64,000 bases of DNA, taken from contig NC_021171.1 of the NCBI RefSeq assembly GCF_000242895.2, forward strand, positions 1,646,001-1,710,000, written 5' to 3'. The position numbers were made by a program, and so were the translations under genes. This document shows, piece by piece, positions 24,099 through 33,047 of this stretch (position 1 is its first letter; every line of letters begins with the position of its first letter). Below the pieces are notes generated by a model. That model made no database searches, was not told where the DNA came from, and saw only the letters and a program-made list of their open reading frames with translations. Source of the stretch: Bacillus sp. 1NLA3E. GTDB taxonomy: Bacteria > Bacillota > Bacilli > Bacillales > Cytobacillaceae.

Positions 24099-27000
24099 GG
24101 CCGTTAAAGCTGATGATGCAGGCATTCGGACCGTATGCAGGCAAGGAAGATATTGATTTCACGACACTTGGAAATCGTACGATGTTCGTGATATCTGGAA
24201 AAACAGGATCTGGGAAGACAACGATTTTTGACGGAATTAGCTATGCCATATACGGCAAGGCGAGCGGTGAGGATCGAAATGGCCCGGAGCTTCGTAGTCA
24301 ATTTGCAAGTGAAGAGGTCATGACAGAAGTAGCGCTTGAATTTACGCTTCGCAGTAAACGATATTATATTTGGCGGGCACCCCAGCAAAATAAGAAAAAA
24401 AAGAGTGGCGACGGTACAACGGTTATCAATGCAAAAGCTGAGCTTTATTTATTTGATGATGAAGGCAAAAAGCAGCTACTCGGGGCAAACGTCCGTGATG
24501 TAGATGAGCGGATAAGAGAAATTATGCTGATCGACAGTAATCAGTTCCGGCAAATCTTGATGATTCCACAAGGGGAATTTCGAAAGCTGCTAACATCGGA
24601 CAGTAAAGACAAGGAACTCATTCTGCAACGTTTATTTCACACTGAAATGTATAAGCGTGTGGAGGAAAAGTTAAAGGAAGAAGCCACTGAATTAAAACGG
24701 ACCGTTGAAAAACAAATAGAGGAACGGGACATGGCAATTCGCGGAATTCATGTGCTTTCCAATGAAGAACTTAAAAGCTATCTTGAAGCCGAAAGCGTAA
24801 ATGATACTTTCATTCTACCTCTCCTTAAAGAAGAGATTCAGTCGATGGTCGAAAAACTAACAGAGCTAAAACAGGAAACAGCGAAACAGCAAGAAGAACG
24901 TGACATGCTTCAGCAAAGTATTTATGAGGCCGAATTGATCATAAAACAGCTAAAAACCAAGGATGAGCTCTTGAGCAAGAAAGTGGAGCTTGAAAATCAA
25001 AAGACCCTGTTTGACCAAAAGGAAGTTGAAGTAGCTCTTGGACAAAAAGCAGCCCTGCTTGCCAAACAAGAGGAAATTTGTCACCACTTAAAGAAAGAAT
25101 GGGATCAAGCAAAGGCGACATCTGAAGCCATTCAATTCCGGGTTGACAAACTAATATATTCCCTTGAGGAGCACCGTAAACAGCATGAAGCTGAAAAAGC
25201 TCGTGAACCTGAACGACTCCAGGCAACAGTAGAAGTAAACCGGTTGCAAATGATGAAGGAAGATGTATACTCTTTTGCAAATATGGAATCACTTGTAAAA
25301 AAACTAGAAAAACAGTTAACAGATTCGAAGGAACAACTCGAAAAAACAGAACAGAACTTCAAAAACACAGAAGAATTCTTGAAGAAACTGCAGGAAGAGA
25401 AGCAAGATACCGAACATGGTCAGCTTATTTTTCTTGAAAATAAGCGTAAGATTGAGCTGTACGACGACGAGCTTGAACAACTAACGAAGTTCGAAAATAT
25501 GCAAAAACGCTGGCAACAAGCCACGACAGCATTACAATCAAGTAAAGGTTATTATGAAAATAGTGTGTCGCGATTAAATGATAGTCGAGCACTTGTGGAA
25601 CAACTTGAGCAAAAATGGCTACACGGCCAAGCTACCATTCTTGCCGGCAAGCTACATGATGGAGAAGCATGTCCGGTCTGTGGGTCAAGTCAACACCCTG
25701 CTCCGGCATTAGCGTTAAATGACTCTGTACCAAGTGATGAAGATATTAAAGCAGCAAAACTACAAGCAAGCTCACTTGAAGCAGAAAAAGGAAAGGCAGA
25801 ATCCGCCTATTACGAAAGGCAGTCTGCTCAAAATTCGATCGGACAATCCATCAATGAATTGCTGCAAGCAATCCTAACTAAGCGTCAGGATTTTACAAAC
25901 GAACAGCTTGAGCCTGTAAAAGGCAAGATTATAGCTAAGCGTGTTGAACTTCTTAATGAACAAACCAATCTTTCTGTAAAAATAAATAAACTTGATTCTT
26001 TGGGTAGTCAGATGGAAACTTACGAAAAAAGTAAGGTGAAGTTGGCAGAAAGTCGCCAACTTTTAATGGAGTCCATCCATGAATTAACCATCCAATTTAC
26101 TGAAAGAAAAACAACTTTAACGCGAATGGTTGATCAAATTCCAGAGGAGCTTCGGACGGTTGAAGCTTATGAATTCCAAGTTAAACAAGCAATAAAAAAC
26201 CAGAAAACACTTGAAATAGCATTAGAGAAAGCTCAAAAACAATACCAAGATACAAGAGAATCCTTTGCGACTGAAAAAGCTCGACTTGAAACCGTTCAGA
26301 AACAAGTCACTGAGACGGAACAAAAGCTTGATCTTGAGCGGGAGGCATTTAAGCAAAAATTAACCGAACAGGGCTTTGAAAAATATCGTCAATATGAAGA
26401 GGCTAAAAGAACAGAGAAACAGTTAAACGAGTTAATCGAAATGGTTCGTGCCTATCGTGAAGAGCTCCGGTCAGTCACAGACCGTTATCATGAATTAGCT
26501 GAATTACTCAAGGATGTTAAAGTGCCTGAATTACAAAATTTAAGACAAAATTTTGAGGATATGAATCGACGATTAGAAGCTCTCAATGATGAATTTACAA
26601 GCTTATTAATGAAAAAAAGATCGAACGAAGAAATCTTAATAAAGGTGGAACAGCTTAATCAAGGCTTAAAGGCGTTAGAAGAGCGATACAAATTGATTGG
26701 ACATTTATATGAAATTGCCAAGGGGCAAAACACGTACCGCATTACATTTGAACGGTTTGTGCTGGCAGCCTTTTTAGATGAGATTTTAGCCCAAGCCAAT
26801 GTTCGCTTAACAAAAATGACGAGTGGTCGATATCAGTTATCAAGGAAGACGGATCGTTCTAAAGGAGCTGGCCAAAGTGGTCTTGAGTTACTAGTGTTCG
26901 ATCAATATACTGGGCAAGAGCGACATGTTAAAACTCTCTCGGGTGGCGAAAGCTTTAAAGCAGCTCTATCATTAGCATTAGGACTTGCTGAGGTTGTTCA

Positions 27001-27232
27001 GCATCATGCTGGTGGAGTGTCTTTAGAAACAATGTTTATAGATGAAGGTTTTGGAACCTTGGATCCTGAGTCATTAGACCAAGCAATAGAAGCGTTGATT
27101 GACATCCAAAGTAGTGGGAGGCTGGTGGGCATTATTTCCCACGTTCCTGAATTAAAGGAACGGATTGATGCTCGCTTAGAGGTTTTTGCCACTCAATCCG
27201 GAAGCCGGACAGAATTTCAATTAATGAACTAA
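24095..27232 (+). CDS. sbcC: SbcC ATPase subunit (Rad50-like)
   Basis: A 1045-residue SMC-like ATPase partnering SbcD. Walker A SGKTGSGKTT lies at residues 34-43, long coiled coils cover about 180-480 and 560-880, and the zinc hook CPVCGS near residue 526 sits at the apex. The signature TLSGGESFKAALSLALGLAE and Walker B MFIDEGFGTLD are at the C-terminus. Full length for the family, no truncation. Its ATG lies within the sbcD stop. Confidence 0.96.
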   Translation: MRPLKLMMQAFGPYAGKEDIDFTTLGNRTMFVISGKTGSGKTTIFDGISYAIYGKASGEDRNGPELRSQFASEEVMTEVALEFTLRSKRYYIWRAPQQNKKKKSGDGTTVINAKAELYLFDDEGKKQLLGANVRDVDERIREIMLIDSNQFRQILMIPQGEFRKLLTSDSKDKELILQRLFHTEMYKRVEEKLKEEATELKRTVEKQIEERDMAIRGIHVLSNEELKSYLEAESVNDTFILPLLKEEIQSMVEKLTELKQETAKQQEERDMLQQSIYEAELIIKQLKTKDELLSKKVELENQKTLFDQKEVEVALGQKAALLAKQEEICHHLKKEWDQAKATSEAIQFRVDKLIYSLEEHRKQHEAEKAREPERLQATVEVNRLQMMKEDVYSFANMESLVKKLEKQLTDSKEQLEKTEQNFKNTEEFLKKLQEEKQDTEHGQLIFLENKRKIELYDDELEQLTKFENMQKRWQQATTALQSSKGYYENSVSRLNDSRALVEQLEQKWLHGQATILAGKLHDGEACPVCGSSQHPAPALALNDSVPSDEDIKAAKLQASSLEAEKGKAESAYYERQSAQNSIGQSINELLQAILTKRQDFTNEQLEPVKGKIIAKRVELLNEQTNLSVKINKLDSLGSQMETYEKSKVKLAESRQLLMESIHELTIQFTERKTTLTRMVDQIPEELRTVEAYEFQVKQAIKNQKTLEIALEKAQKQYQDTRESFATEKARLETVQKQVTETEQKLDLEREAFKQKLTEQGFEKYRQYEEAKRTEKQLNELIEMVRAYREELRSVTDRYHELAELLKDVKVPELQNLRQNFEDMNRRLEALNDEFTSLLMKKRSNEEILIKVEQLNQGLKALEERYKLIGHLYEIAKGQNTYRITFERFVLAAFLDEILAQANVRLTKMTSGRYQLSRKTDRSKGAGQSGLELLVFDQYTGQERHVKTLSGGESFKAALSLALGLAEVVQHHAGGVSLETMFIDEGFGTLDPESLDQAIEALIDIQSSGRLVGIISHVPELKERIDARLEVFATQSGSRTEFQLMN

Positions 27233-27257
27233 CTAGATCTTAAAGTAGGTGAAGGAT

Positions 27258-29138
27258 TTGGAGAAAAGATATTTTACCATCGGGATGGCCGGTCACATCG
27301 ATCATGGGAAAACTTCCTTGACGAAGGCTTTAACAAACGTAGATACTGACCGATTAAAAGAAGAAAAAGAACGGCAAATTTCAATTGAATTGGGATTTGC
27401 TCCACTTTTTGAGGATGATGAAATTCAAATTTCAGTAATCGATGTTCCAGGTCATGAACGATTTATTCGGCAAATGATTGCTGGGGTGGCAGGAATCGAC
27501 CTTGTTGTGTTAGTGGTAGCCGCAGACGAAGGGGTCATGCCACAAACAAGGGAGCATCTAGATATCCTTGGTTTTTTAGGAATAAAGAATGGCATTGTGG
27601 CCATCACAAAAATTGATCGTGTTGATGAAGAGTTTATTGATCTAGTTAAGGACGATATATTTGAAGAATTAACAGGGACGGTGTTTGAGAATTCCCCCTA
27701 TGTTCTTGTCGACAGCCTCTCTAAAAAGGGAACTGAAGAGCTGAAAAGCCTGATTATTGACACCCTAAAAGATCAGGAAATGCGGGATGCAAAGGGTGCA
27801 TTTCGGTTGCCAATTGACCAAGTATTTACCGTAAAGGGTCAAGGGACAGTGGTTCGTGGAACGGTCTATGAGGGGACGGTTGAAGAAGGACAAGCACTTA
27901 TGATAATGCCAAGTGGGATAGAGGTCCGTGCTCGTCAACTACAGGTTCATCACAAGCAGGCAAAAAAGGCCTTCGCAGGGCAACGGGCAGCCATAAACCT
28001 TTCAAACGTTTCCAAAGAGGATCTAGAACGTGGTGATGTGGTTGTTTCCTCTGAGCATTTTAATGTAACGAGAACTATCGACGTGGCCATTCGTGTAGTC
28101 GAAGATTTAGATTATATGGTAAAACAACGGATGCCGATTAAATGTCATATTGGTACGGCGGAAGTGATGGGCAGAATTGTTTTCTTTGACCGAAATGAGT
28201 TAACAGAAGAAAATAGTGAAATCCTGTGCCAACTTCGACTTGAAGAAGAAATTGTGACAAAAAGGGGAGACCGGTTCATTATCCGGCGTCCTAGCCCACA
28301 AGAAACGATTGGCGGAGGCTGGGTCATTGATCCAAGAGGAGAGAAATACCGCTTTGGTGTTCAAACAATGGAAGAACTTGAGAAGAAAAAAGTGGGAACA
28401 CCTAAGGAGCGAATCATCGCTGCCTTAACAGAAGGAAAAAGCCTCATCCTTCCTGAGTTAATTAAAAGAACGGCTTTAATTGAAGAAACTTTATTAGCTG
28501 AACTAAAGAGTGACGCGTTCCTTCTATATAATGAGAAGGAATATACGTTAAAATCGTTAGTCTTGTTGATTGAAGATGATCTTTATGATCGATTGGGCGA
28601 TTTTCATAAGGCGTATCCGATGAAGCAGGGGATCAATAAGGCTGAAATTTTGCAAACGATGCTAAAGTTTTACCCTAAGTCTTTATTGGATTATGTGATT
28701 GAACAAGGAGTTACGAATGGAACTTTCGGTCGAAGAGAACAATTTGTTTTCCAAAGCGAGTTTACTCCTCATGTGCCTCAAAACTGGCAAAAACGCACAG
28801 AAAATATGCTCCTTGTGATCAAAAAGGAAGGATTAAAGGTCCGTTATTTACAAGACTATTTTAAAGAGGCTGGTATTCCTGAACAGTTAACTGGTGACCT
28901 AAGACGATTCCTTATGGAACAAGGCCTAATTGTTCCACTTGATGATCAATATTATTGGCATGGTGATGTGTTTAGGGATTCGGTAGTTGCCATGCAAAGC
29001 AAGACGGGTCCTGAATTTGAAGTGGGCGATGCCAAGGAAGTATTGGATCTGTCTCGAAAATATATGATTCCGTTTTTAGAGCGCCTTGATGCAAAAGGGC
29101 TTACAAAACGAGTTGAAAATAAACGAGTTTGGCAATAG
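27258..29138 (+). CDS. selB: Selenocysteine-specific translation factor SelB
   Basis: A 626-residue EF-Tu-like GTPase that delivers Sec-tRNA(Sec) to UGA codons followed by a SECIS hairpin. The G1 loop GHIDHGKT, G3 DVPGHERF and G4 TKID are intact; domains II-III follow, and about 250 C-terminal residues form the winged-helix array that binds SECIS RNA. TTG 27258 (MEKRYFTIG) with AGGTGAAGG upstream is preferred; GTG 27249 lies in that ribosome site. It follows sbcC by 25 bases. SelB implies selenoproteins in this strain; selA, selD and tRNA-Sec are not in the window. A generic EF-Tu-like GTPase is unlikely given the long C-terminus. Confidence 0.92.
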   Translation: MEKRYFTIGMAGHIDHGKTSLTKALTNVDTDRLKEEKERQISIELGFAPLFEDDEIQISVIDVPGHERFIRQMIAGVAGIDLVVLVVAADEGVMPQTREHLDILGFLGIKNGIVAITKIDRVDEEFIDLVKDDIFEELTGTVFENSPYVLVDSLSKKGTEELKSLIIDTLKDQEMRDAKGAFRLPIDQVFTVKGQGTVVRGTVYEGTVEEGQALMIMPSGIEVRARQLQVHHKQAKKAFAGQRAAINLSNVSKEDLERGDVVVSSEHFNVTRTIDVAIRVVEDLDYMVKQRMPIKCHIGTAEVMGRIVFFDRNELTEENSEILCQLRLEEEIVTKRGDRFIIRRPSPQETIGGGWVIDPRGEKYRFGVQTMEELEKKKVGTPKERIIAALTEGKSLILPELIKRTALIEETLLAELKSDAFLLYNEKEYTLKSLVLLIEDDLYDRLGDFHKAYPMKQGINKAEILQTMLKFYPKSLLDYVIEQGVTNGTFGRREQFVFQSEFTPHVPQNWQKRTENMLLVIKKEGLKVRYLQDYFKEAGIPEQLTGDLRRFLMEQGLIVPLDDQYYWHGDVFRDSVVAMQSKTGPEFEVGDAKEVLDLSRKYMIPFLERLDAKGLTKRVENKRVWQ

Positions 29139-29156
29139 AGTTAACAAATTAAAAAA

Positions 29157-29196
29157 GTCGTCATTCTTGGAAAAACAAGAATGACGGCTTTTTTTT
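29157..29196 (+). terminator. Intrinsic terminator of selB
   Basis: GTCGTCATTCTTG (29157-29169) and CAAGAATGACGGC (29176-29188) form a 13-bp stem with one G-T pair, followed by eight T. Confidence 0.92.
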
Positions 29197-29212
29197 AGAA
29201 GAGTTGACCGAA

Positions 29213-29512
29213 CAGGGGTGGAAAAAGTGTGGAGCGGTAACAGAAACAAGGAAGTAGTGACCAAAGAGAATGAAAAAAGTGTGGAGCGGTAACAGAAACA
29301 AGGAAGTAGTGACCAAAGAGGGTGGAAAAAGTGTGGAACGGTAACTGAGACAAGGAAGTAGTGACCGAAGAGGGTGGAAAAAGTGTGGAGCGGTAACTGA
29401 AACAACGAAGTAGTGACCAAAGAGGGTGGAAAAAGTGTGGAGCGGTAACTGAGACAAGGAAGTAGTGACCGAAGAGGGTGGAAAAAGTGTGGAACGGTAG
29501 CTGAAACAGAGC
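29213..29512. repeat. Tandem array of a 52-bp unit, about 5.7 copies
   Basis: The word GTGTGGA recurs at 29227, 29279, 29331, 29383, 29435 and 29487, exactly 52 bases apart. Each unit also holds CGGTAAC, GAAACAAGGAAGTAGTGACC and AGAGGGTGGAAAAA, with few substitutions. The minus strand is open in all three frames because 52 is not a multiple of three and the unit lacks stop codons there, so the overlapping reading frames are a by-product, not genes. Confidence 0.92.
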
Positions 29513-29658
29513 ATTGGGATCCTGGCAAGAGAATGGGCGATATTTCCCTAAATTGATATTTAAATGATAGGTCATCTATTGGAAATAGTTTGTTCATATA
29601 TAGATGGTACTTTATAAGAAAGAGGCGATAAACATCCTGTGGAAAGGAATGATTTGAA

Positions 29659-29805
29659 ATGAAAAGCTTAAAAGTATGGATTTTAGAAAAAATAGAGGAA
29701 ACTGTCGATGGAGAAAAAATGCATGTAATTCAAGTATTTCCAGAGGAAGCCATGGTTGTTCCTACTGGTGAGTGCAGGACTGGCTGGAAATATAAATGGG
29801 TATAG
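29659..29805 (+). CDS. Small 48-residue protein, unknown
   Basis: ATG 29659 with AAAGGAA upstream reads MKSLKVWILEKIEETVDGEK, then MHVIQVFPEEAMVVPTGECR and TGWKYKWV. It is followed by two hairpins, one a good terminator, which supports a real transcription unit. No family is recognised. The composition (charged start, beta-prone middle) is compatible with a folded small protein. Confidence 0.5.
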   Translation: MKSLKVWILEKIEETVDGEKMHVIQVFPEEAMVVPTGECRTGWKYKWV

Positions 29806-29848
29806 AGCTTCATATAAGGACGATGGGAGAGCGGTCCCATCAAAAAAA

Positions 29849-29883
29849 AGCTGACTCGATTTGGATATCGAGTCAGCTTTTTG
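29849..29883. terminator. Bidirectional terminator between the small ORF and ndh
   Basis: AGCTGACTCGAT (29849-29860) pairs perfectly with ATCGAGTCAGCT (29867-29878); A8 on the left and TTTT on the right serve both strands. A second hairpin, GATGGGA/TCCCATC, lies just left at 29822-29841. Confidence 0.88.
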
Positions 29884-29949
29884 ATTAGATAATAACGTGT
29901 TTTTTTAAAAGTCATTATATCTAGCGCAAGTTGCCTTGCGTTTATTTAA

Positions 29950-31179
29950 TTACTGAATTTGTTTTATTTGAACATTAGTTGGTAAAGGTTTGCGTTTTGA
30001 GAATTGCTTCATCATAAGTGAAGGTCCACCTAGATAGAATAAGTATCTCATTTCAATTACCTGTTTTAAGAATGCTGCAATTTTTCCTTTAACGACAACA
30101 CTACCAACCTTACCAACAGCGTAATGGTCACTAATTGAAGCAACTGATCCTTTGTGGTGGTATTCGAACTCTTTTAACGCTTGTCCACGAAGAGTTGCAA
30201 CAATGTTCTCTGCACAAACTGGAGCTTGTTGAAGAGCAACCTGTGCAGTTGGAGGAAGTGGTGACTTTTCATCCTTCATGAACATGGCATTATCACCAAT
30301 ACAGAATACGTTTTCTAAGCTTGGAATTCTTAAATATTTGTCAACAACCATTTTACTACGAACTGTTTTCAAACCAGCCTTATCGAAAAGCTCATGTCCG
30401 CGAACCCCACAAGACCAGATAAGTGTTTTTGTTGGAATCTCTTCGCCATTAGCGACCTTAACGTAATTTTCTGTGAGCTCAAGGATTTTTGTAGATGTCA
30501 TAACTTCAACACCATTTTCGATAAGTAATCTTGATGTATAATCAACAGCTGATTTTTCAAATCCTGGTAATACAGTTGGCGCAGCTTCGATGTTTATGAT
30601 TCTTATTTTATTAAAAGGTACGCTATAAGATTTTGCTAAATCAGGAAGTTTTTCAATCAATTCCCCAACCATCTCAGTACCAGTAAAGCCTGCACCCGCA
30701 ACAACAAATGTTAAGCGGCTCTCATCCTGGTCTTCTTTATAAAGAGAAAATTGCTTTAGAATATGAGGGAATACAGCCTTAGAGGTTTGGAAGCTTCTAA
30801 GGTTAAAAGCATGTTCCTTTATTCCAGGAGTCCCGAATGTTTCAACTGCAAATCCCAGTGCAATAAGTAGATAGTCGTAGTTTACGGATTCTCCGCCTTC
30901 TAAAAGAATATTCTTCTGATCAAAGTCAAACGAAGCAACAGTAGCTTTCTTAAAAGTAACTTTACTTTGATCAATTAGTTCACGAATTTGCATCGTAATT
31001 TTATCGTCCGGCGCTGTCCCTGCACAAGTTTTGTGTAACTGTGTTGTAACATAATGATAATCATGTTTATTAATCAGTGTAACATCCGCTTCGCCGGGTT
31101 TAAGTAATTTTTCAAGATTCTTTGATGTCATGATTCCGCCGTAGCCTGCACCTAATATTACGATTTTTGGTTTTGCCAT
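29950..31179 (-). CDS. ndh: Type II NADH dehydrogenase (Ndh)
   Basis: A 409-residue membrane-associated flavoprotein that oxidises NADH and reduces menaquinone without proton pumping. The FAD motif ILGAGYGG (residues 8-15), the NADH motif VVAGAGFTGTEMVGE near residue 160, and FCIGDNA plus PPTAQVALQQAP near residues 290-310 are visible. ATG 31179 (MAKPKIVILG) follows GGGGAAG; an upstream in-frame start adds 28 non-conserved residues and would overlap the regulatory sites. Two Rex-like boxes lie 39-110 bases upstream, as known for B. subtilis yjlC-ndh, giving NADH-responsive repression. Confidence 0.93.
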   Translation of the reverse strand: MAKPKIVILGAGYGGIMTSKNLEKLLKPGEADVTLINKHDYHYVTTQLHKTCAGTAPDDKITMQIRELIDQSKVTFKKATVASFDFDQKNILLEGGESVNYDYLLIALGFAVETFGTPGIKEHAFNLRSFQTSKAVFPHILKQFSLYKEDQDESRLTFVVAGAGFTGTEMVGELIEKLPDLAKSYSVPFNKIRIINIEAAPTVLPGFEKSAVDYTSRLLIENGVEVMTSTKILELTENYVKVANGEEIPTKTLIWSCGVRGHELFDKAGLKTVRSKMVVDKYLRIPSLENVFCIGDNAMFMKDEKSPLPPTAQVALQQAPVCAENIVATLRGQALKEFEYHHKGSVASISDHYAVGKVGSVVVKGKIAAFLKQVIEMRYLFYLGGPSLMMKQFSKRKPLPTNVQIKQIQ

Positions 31180-31217
31180 AATAATCTTCCCCTTTAAAAA
31201 TGATATGTATCCGAATA

Positions 31218-31233
31218 TGTGAATCGGTTCACA
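31218..31233. promoter_or_regulatory. Rex-like operator, proximal
   Basis: TGTGAATCGGTTCACA; read on the minus strand the site is TTGTGAACCGATTCACA, 17 of 18 positions of the TTGTGAA-N4-TTCACAA pattern. It lies about 40 bases before the ndh start. Confidence 0.75.
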
Positions 31234-31272
31234 AGAGTATCGAAAAAATAAGGGCAAAATCAATATTACTCA

Positions 31273-31288
31273 TGTGAATCCTTTCACA
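31273..31288. promoter_or_regulatory. Rex-like operator, distal
   Basis: TGTGAATCCTTTCACA; on the minus strand TTGTGAAAGGATTCACA. Centre to centre it is 55 bases from the proximal box, close to five helical turns, which would allow cooperative or looped binding. The remaining stretch to 31510 is AT-rich without a gene. Confidence 0.75.
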
Positions 31289-31511
31289 ATAACTATAGAT
31301 ATAGCTTACGATATTCATAGTTTTTGTTCAAGGTATATTCCGGTAATATTTGTGACAATTTGTTAAATTAATAAATAACAATAAAAAACCAAAAAAGTTA
31401 CCCAAAAGTTATCCAATATTACACAAAATAATATAATAAGTAAAAATTGGTGTAAGGCGTTTTCAAAATTAATAAACAACTACATAATATTTGAGCAGTG
31501 CTAAATCAAAT

Positions 31512-31542
31512 AAAAAAACGCTTATTCGTTAGAATAAGCGTT
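31512..31542 (-). terminator. Intrinsic terminator of the radical SAM gene
   Basis: AACGCTTATTC (31517-31527) pairs with GAATAAGCGTT (31532-31542); the A-run at 31512-31518 gives the T-run on the minus strand. Confidence 0.88.
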
Positions 31543-31548
31543 AATTGA

Positions 31549-32763
31549 TTAAGCGTTAACAGGAGTTGCTTCTTTTTTGCGCATTGCTTCTGGAATGTAG
31601 ACGCAGAATGGTTCACTTTCCATGTAGTCACCAGTCATTCCGTAAGCTCTTGAACGTGATCCACCACAAACTTTATTGAATTCACATACTCCGCATTTTC
31701 CTTTGTAATTGTCAGGATTTCGTAAATCCCTAAGAACAGGAGATTCACGGTAAATCTCAGCCAATGGCTTTTCACGAACATTACCTACTACTATTGGAAG
31801 TAGACCGCTTGGCAATACTTCACCAATATGGGAAACGAAGATAAAACCAACACCATCGTTAACCCCTTTAGGCGCACGTTTTAATCCGTCAACCTTAGAT
31901 GCCCCATCTTTTGTTAATGTATCTTCATAATTAATTTCGTGCTTGTCCACACCATCAACATGCTCTCGTGCTTTTTGTTGGAAAACTACGCGACGGTAAT
32001 GTTGTGATGCAGTTGTTTTAATATCAAAAGGAGCTGTTTTGCTCAAATCATATAACCAGCGAAATACCTTTTCATGTTCAGCCGGTGTGATACAAGCATC
32101 TGCTTGGCCACGTCCAGTTGGTACAAGTAAGAAGATATACCACATTACGGCACCCAACTCGGCAACTAGTTTGGCCATTTCTTCAAGATGATCATAATTA
32201 TAGCGAGAAATAACAGTATTTATTTGTAATGGCATACCCATTTCAACCAATTCACGAATTTTTTGAACGGTTAAATCGAATGAACCAGGAGTGCCACGGA
32301 AAAGGTCATGAATTTCTGGAGTTGGTCCGTCTAGGCTGAAACCCCAACGGGATAGGCCTACATCTTTTGCGCGCTGCATTTTTTCCTTAGTCACATTATC
32401 TGTGGCACTTGGAACCATGGATACACGCATGCCTTTTTTCACTGCATAGTCAGCAAGTTCGAATAGGTCTTCTCGCATCATACAATCTCCACCGGTAAAA
32501 ACAAGCATTGGATTATTCATTTCATAGATTTGGTCGATAAGATTTATGCCTTCTTCATGATTTAATTCACGAGGATCAGGCGTAACCTGCGCATCTGCTC
32601 TGCAGTGTACACATTTCAATTGGCAGGCTCTTGTAACTTCCCAAATAACAATAAACGGATTTTCATTATAATCGATTGTACTAGCAGCACTATGTGGGTG
32701 GCCGCCTGGATGGCCCATACTATGTGGATGTCCCATTCCTTGTGGATGTCCGTTATTTTGCAT
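31549..32763 (-). CDS. Radical SAM/SPASM protein (TIGR04053-like) with His-rich N-terminus
   Basis: A 404-residue radical SAM enzyme. The cluster motif CQLKCVHC gives Cys47, Cys51 and Cys54; TGGDCMMREDL follows, and the SPASM end CGVCEFNKVCGGSRSRAYG with a late Cys (PFCVYIP) can hold auxiliary clusters. It resembles the family related to haem-synthesis radical SAM proteins (NirJ/AhbD). Before the domain lie about 25 residues rich in His-Pro-Gly (NGHPQGMGHPHSMGHPGG), likely metal-binding. ATG 32763 has GGTGA upstream; a TTG at 32775 overlaps it. It is a single-gene unit; the substrate is unknown. Confidence 0.85.
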   Translation of the reverse strand: MQNNGHPQGMGHPHSMGHPGGHPHSAASTIDYNENPFIVIWEVTRACQLKCVHCRADAQVTPDPRELNHEEGINLIDQIYEMNNPMLVFTGGDCMMREDLFELADYAVKKGMRVSMVPSATDNVTKEKMQRAKDVGLSRWGFSLDGPTPEIHDLFRGTPGSFDLTVQKIRELVEMGMPLQINTVISRYNYDHLEEMAKLVAELGAVMWYIFLLVPTGRGQADACITPAEHEKVFRWLYDLSKTAPFDIKTTASQHYRRVVFQQKAREHVDGVDKHEINYEDTLTKDGASKVDGLKRAPKGVNDGVGFIFVSHIGEVLPSGLLPIVVGNVREKPLAEIYRESPVLRDLRNPDNYKGKCGVCEFNKVCGGSRSRAYGMTGDYMESEPFCVYIPEAMRKKEATPVNA

Positions 32764-33047
32764 ATTTATCACCAAACCTTACTTGTTATTGTGTCAACCA
32801 CTATTGTCATGCAGTTTAACATTTTTTCTTTTGCTTCTTTCATTATAGTGTGAGAAAAAGCATGTGACGGTGTTGTTTATTACAATATTGCTACAGAAAT
32901 GAACCGATTTTGTGAACATAAATATCCGACTACTCCTTTATAAGCGAGAGAGCGAATTCTAGACGCTGGTAATACTGAATTGTAAAATAGAATTATTAGT
33001 TTTCTATAATTTAAACATTTTTTCGACAGGGAAAGAGGAGAGGGTTT

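Noticed and set aside
29213-29512. CRISPR array
   Set aside because: The whole 52-bp period is conserved; there are no variable spacers of uniform length and no cas genes.
29076-29597. Three overlapping minus-strand frames of 117-173 codons
   Set aside because: They run through the 52-bp tandem repeat in all three frames, have repetitive Phe/Ser/Thr-rich translations and no ribosome site; they are a by-product of the repeat unit.
27249-29660. tRNA-Sec gene near selB
   Set aside because: No cloverleaf with a UCA anticodon and long variable arm could be recognised on reading.
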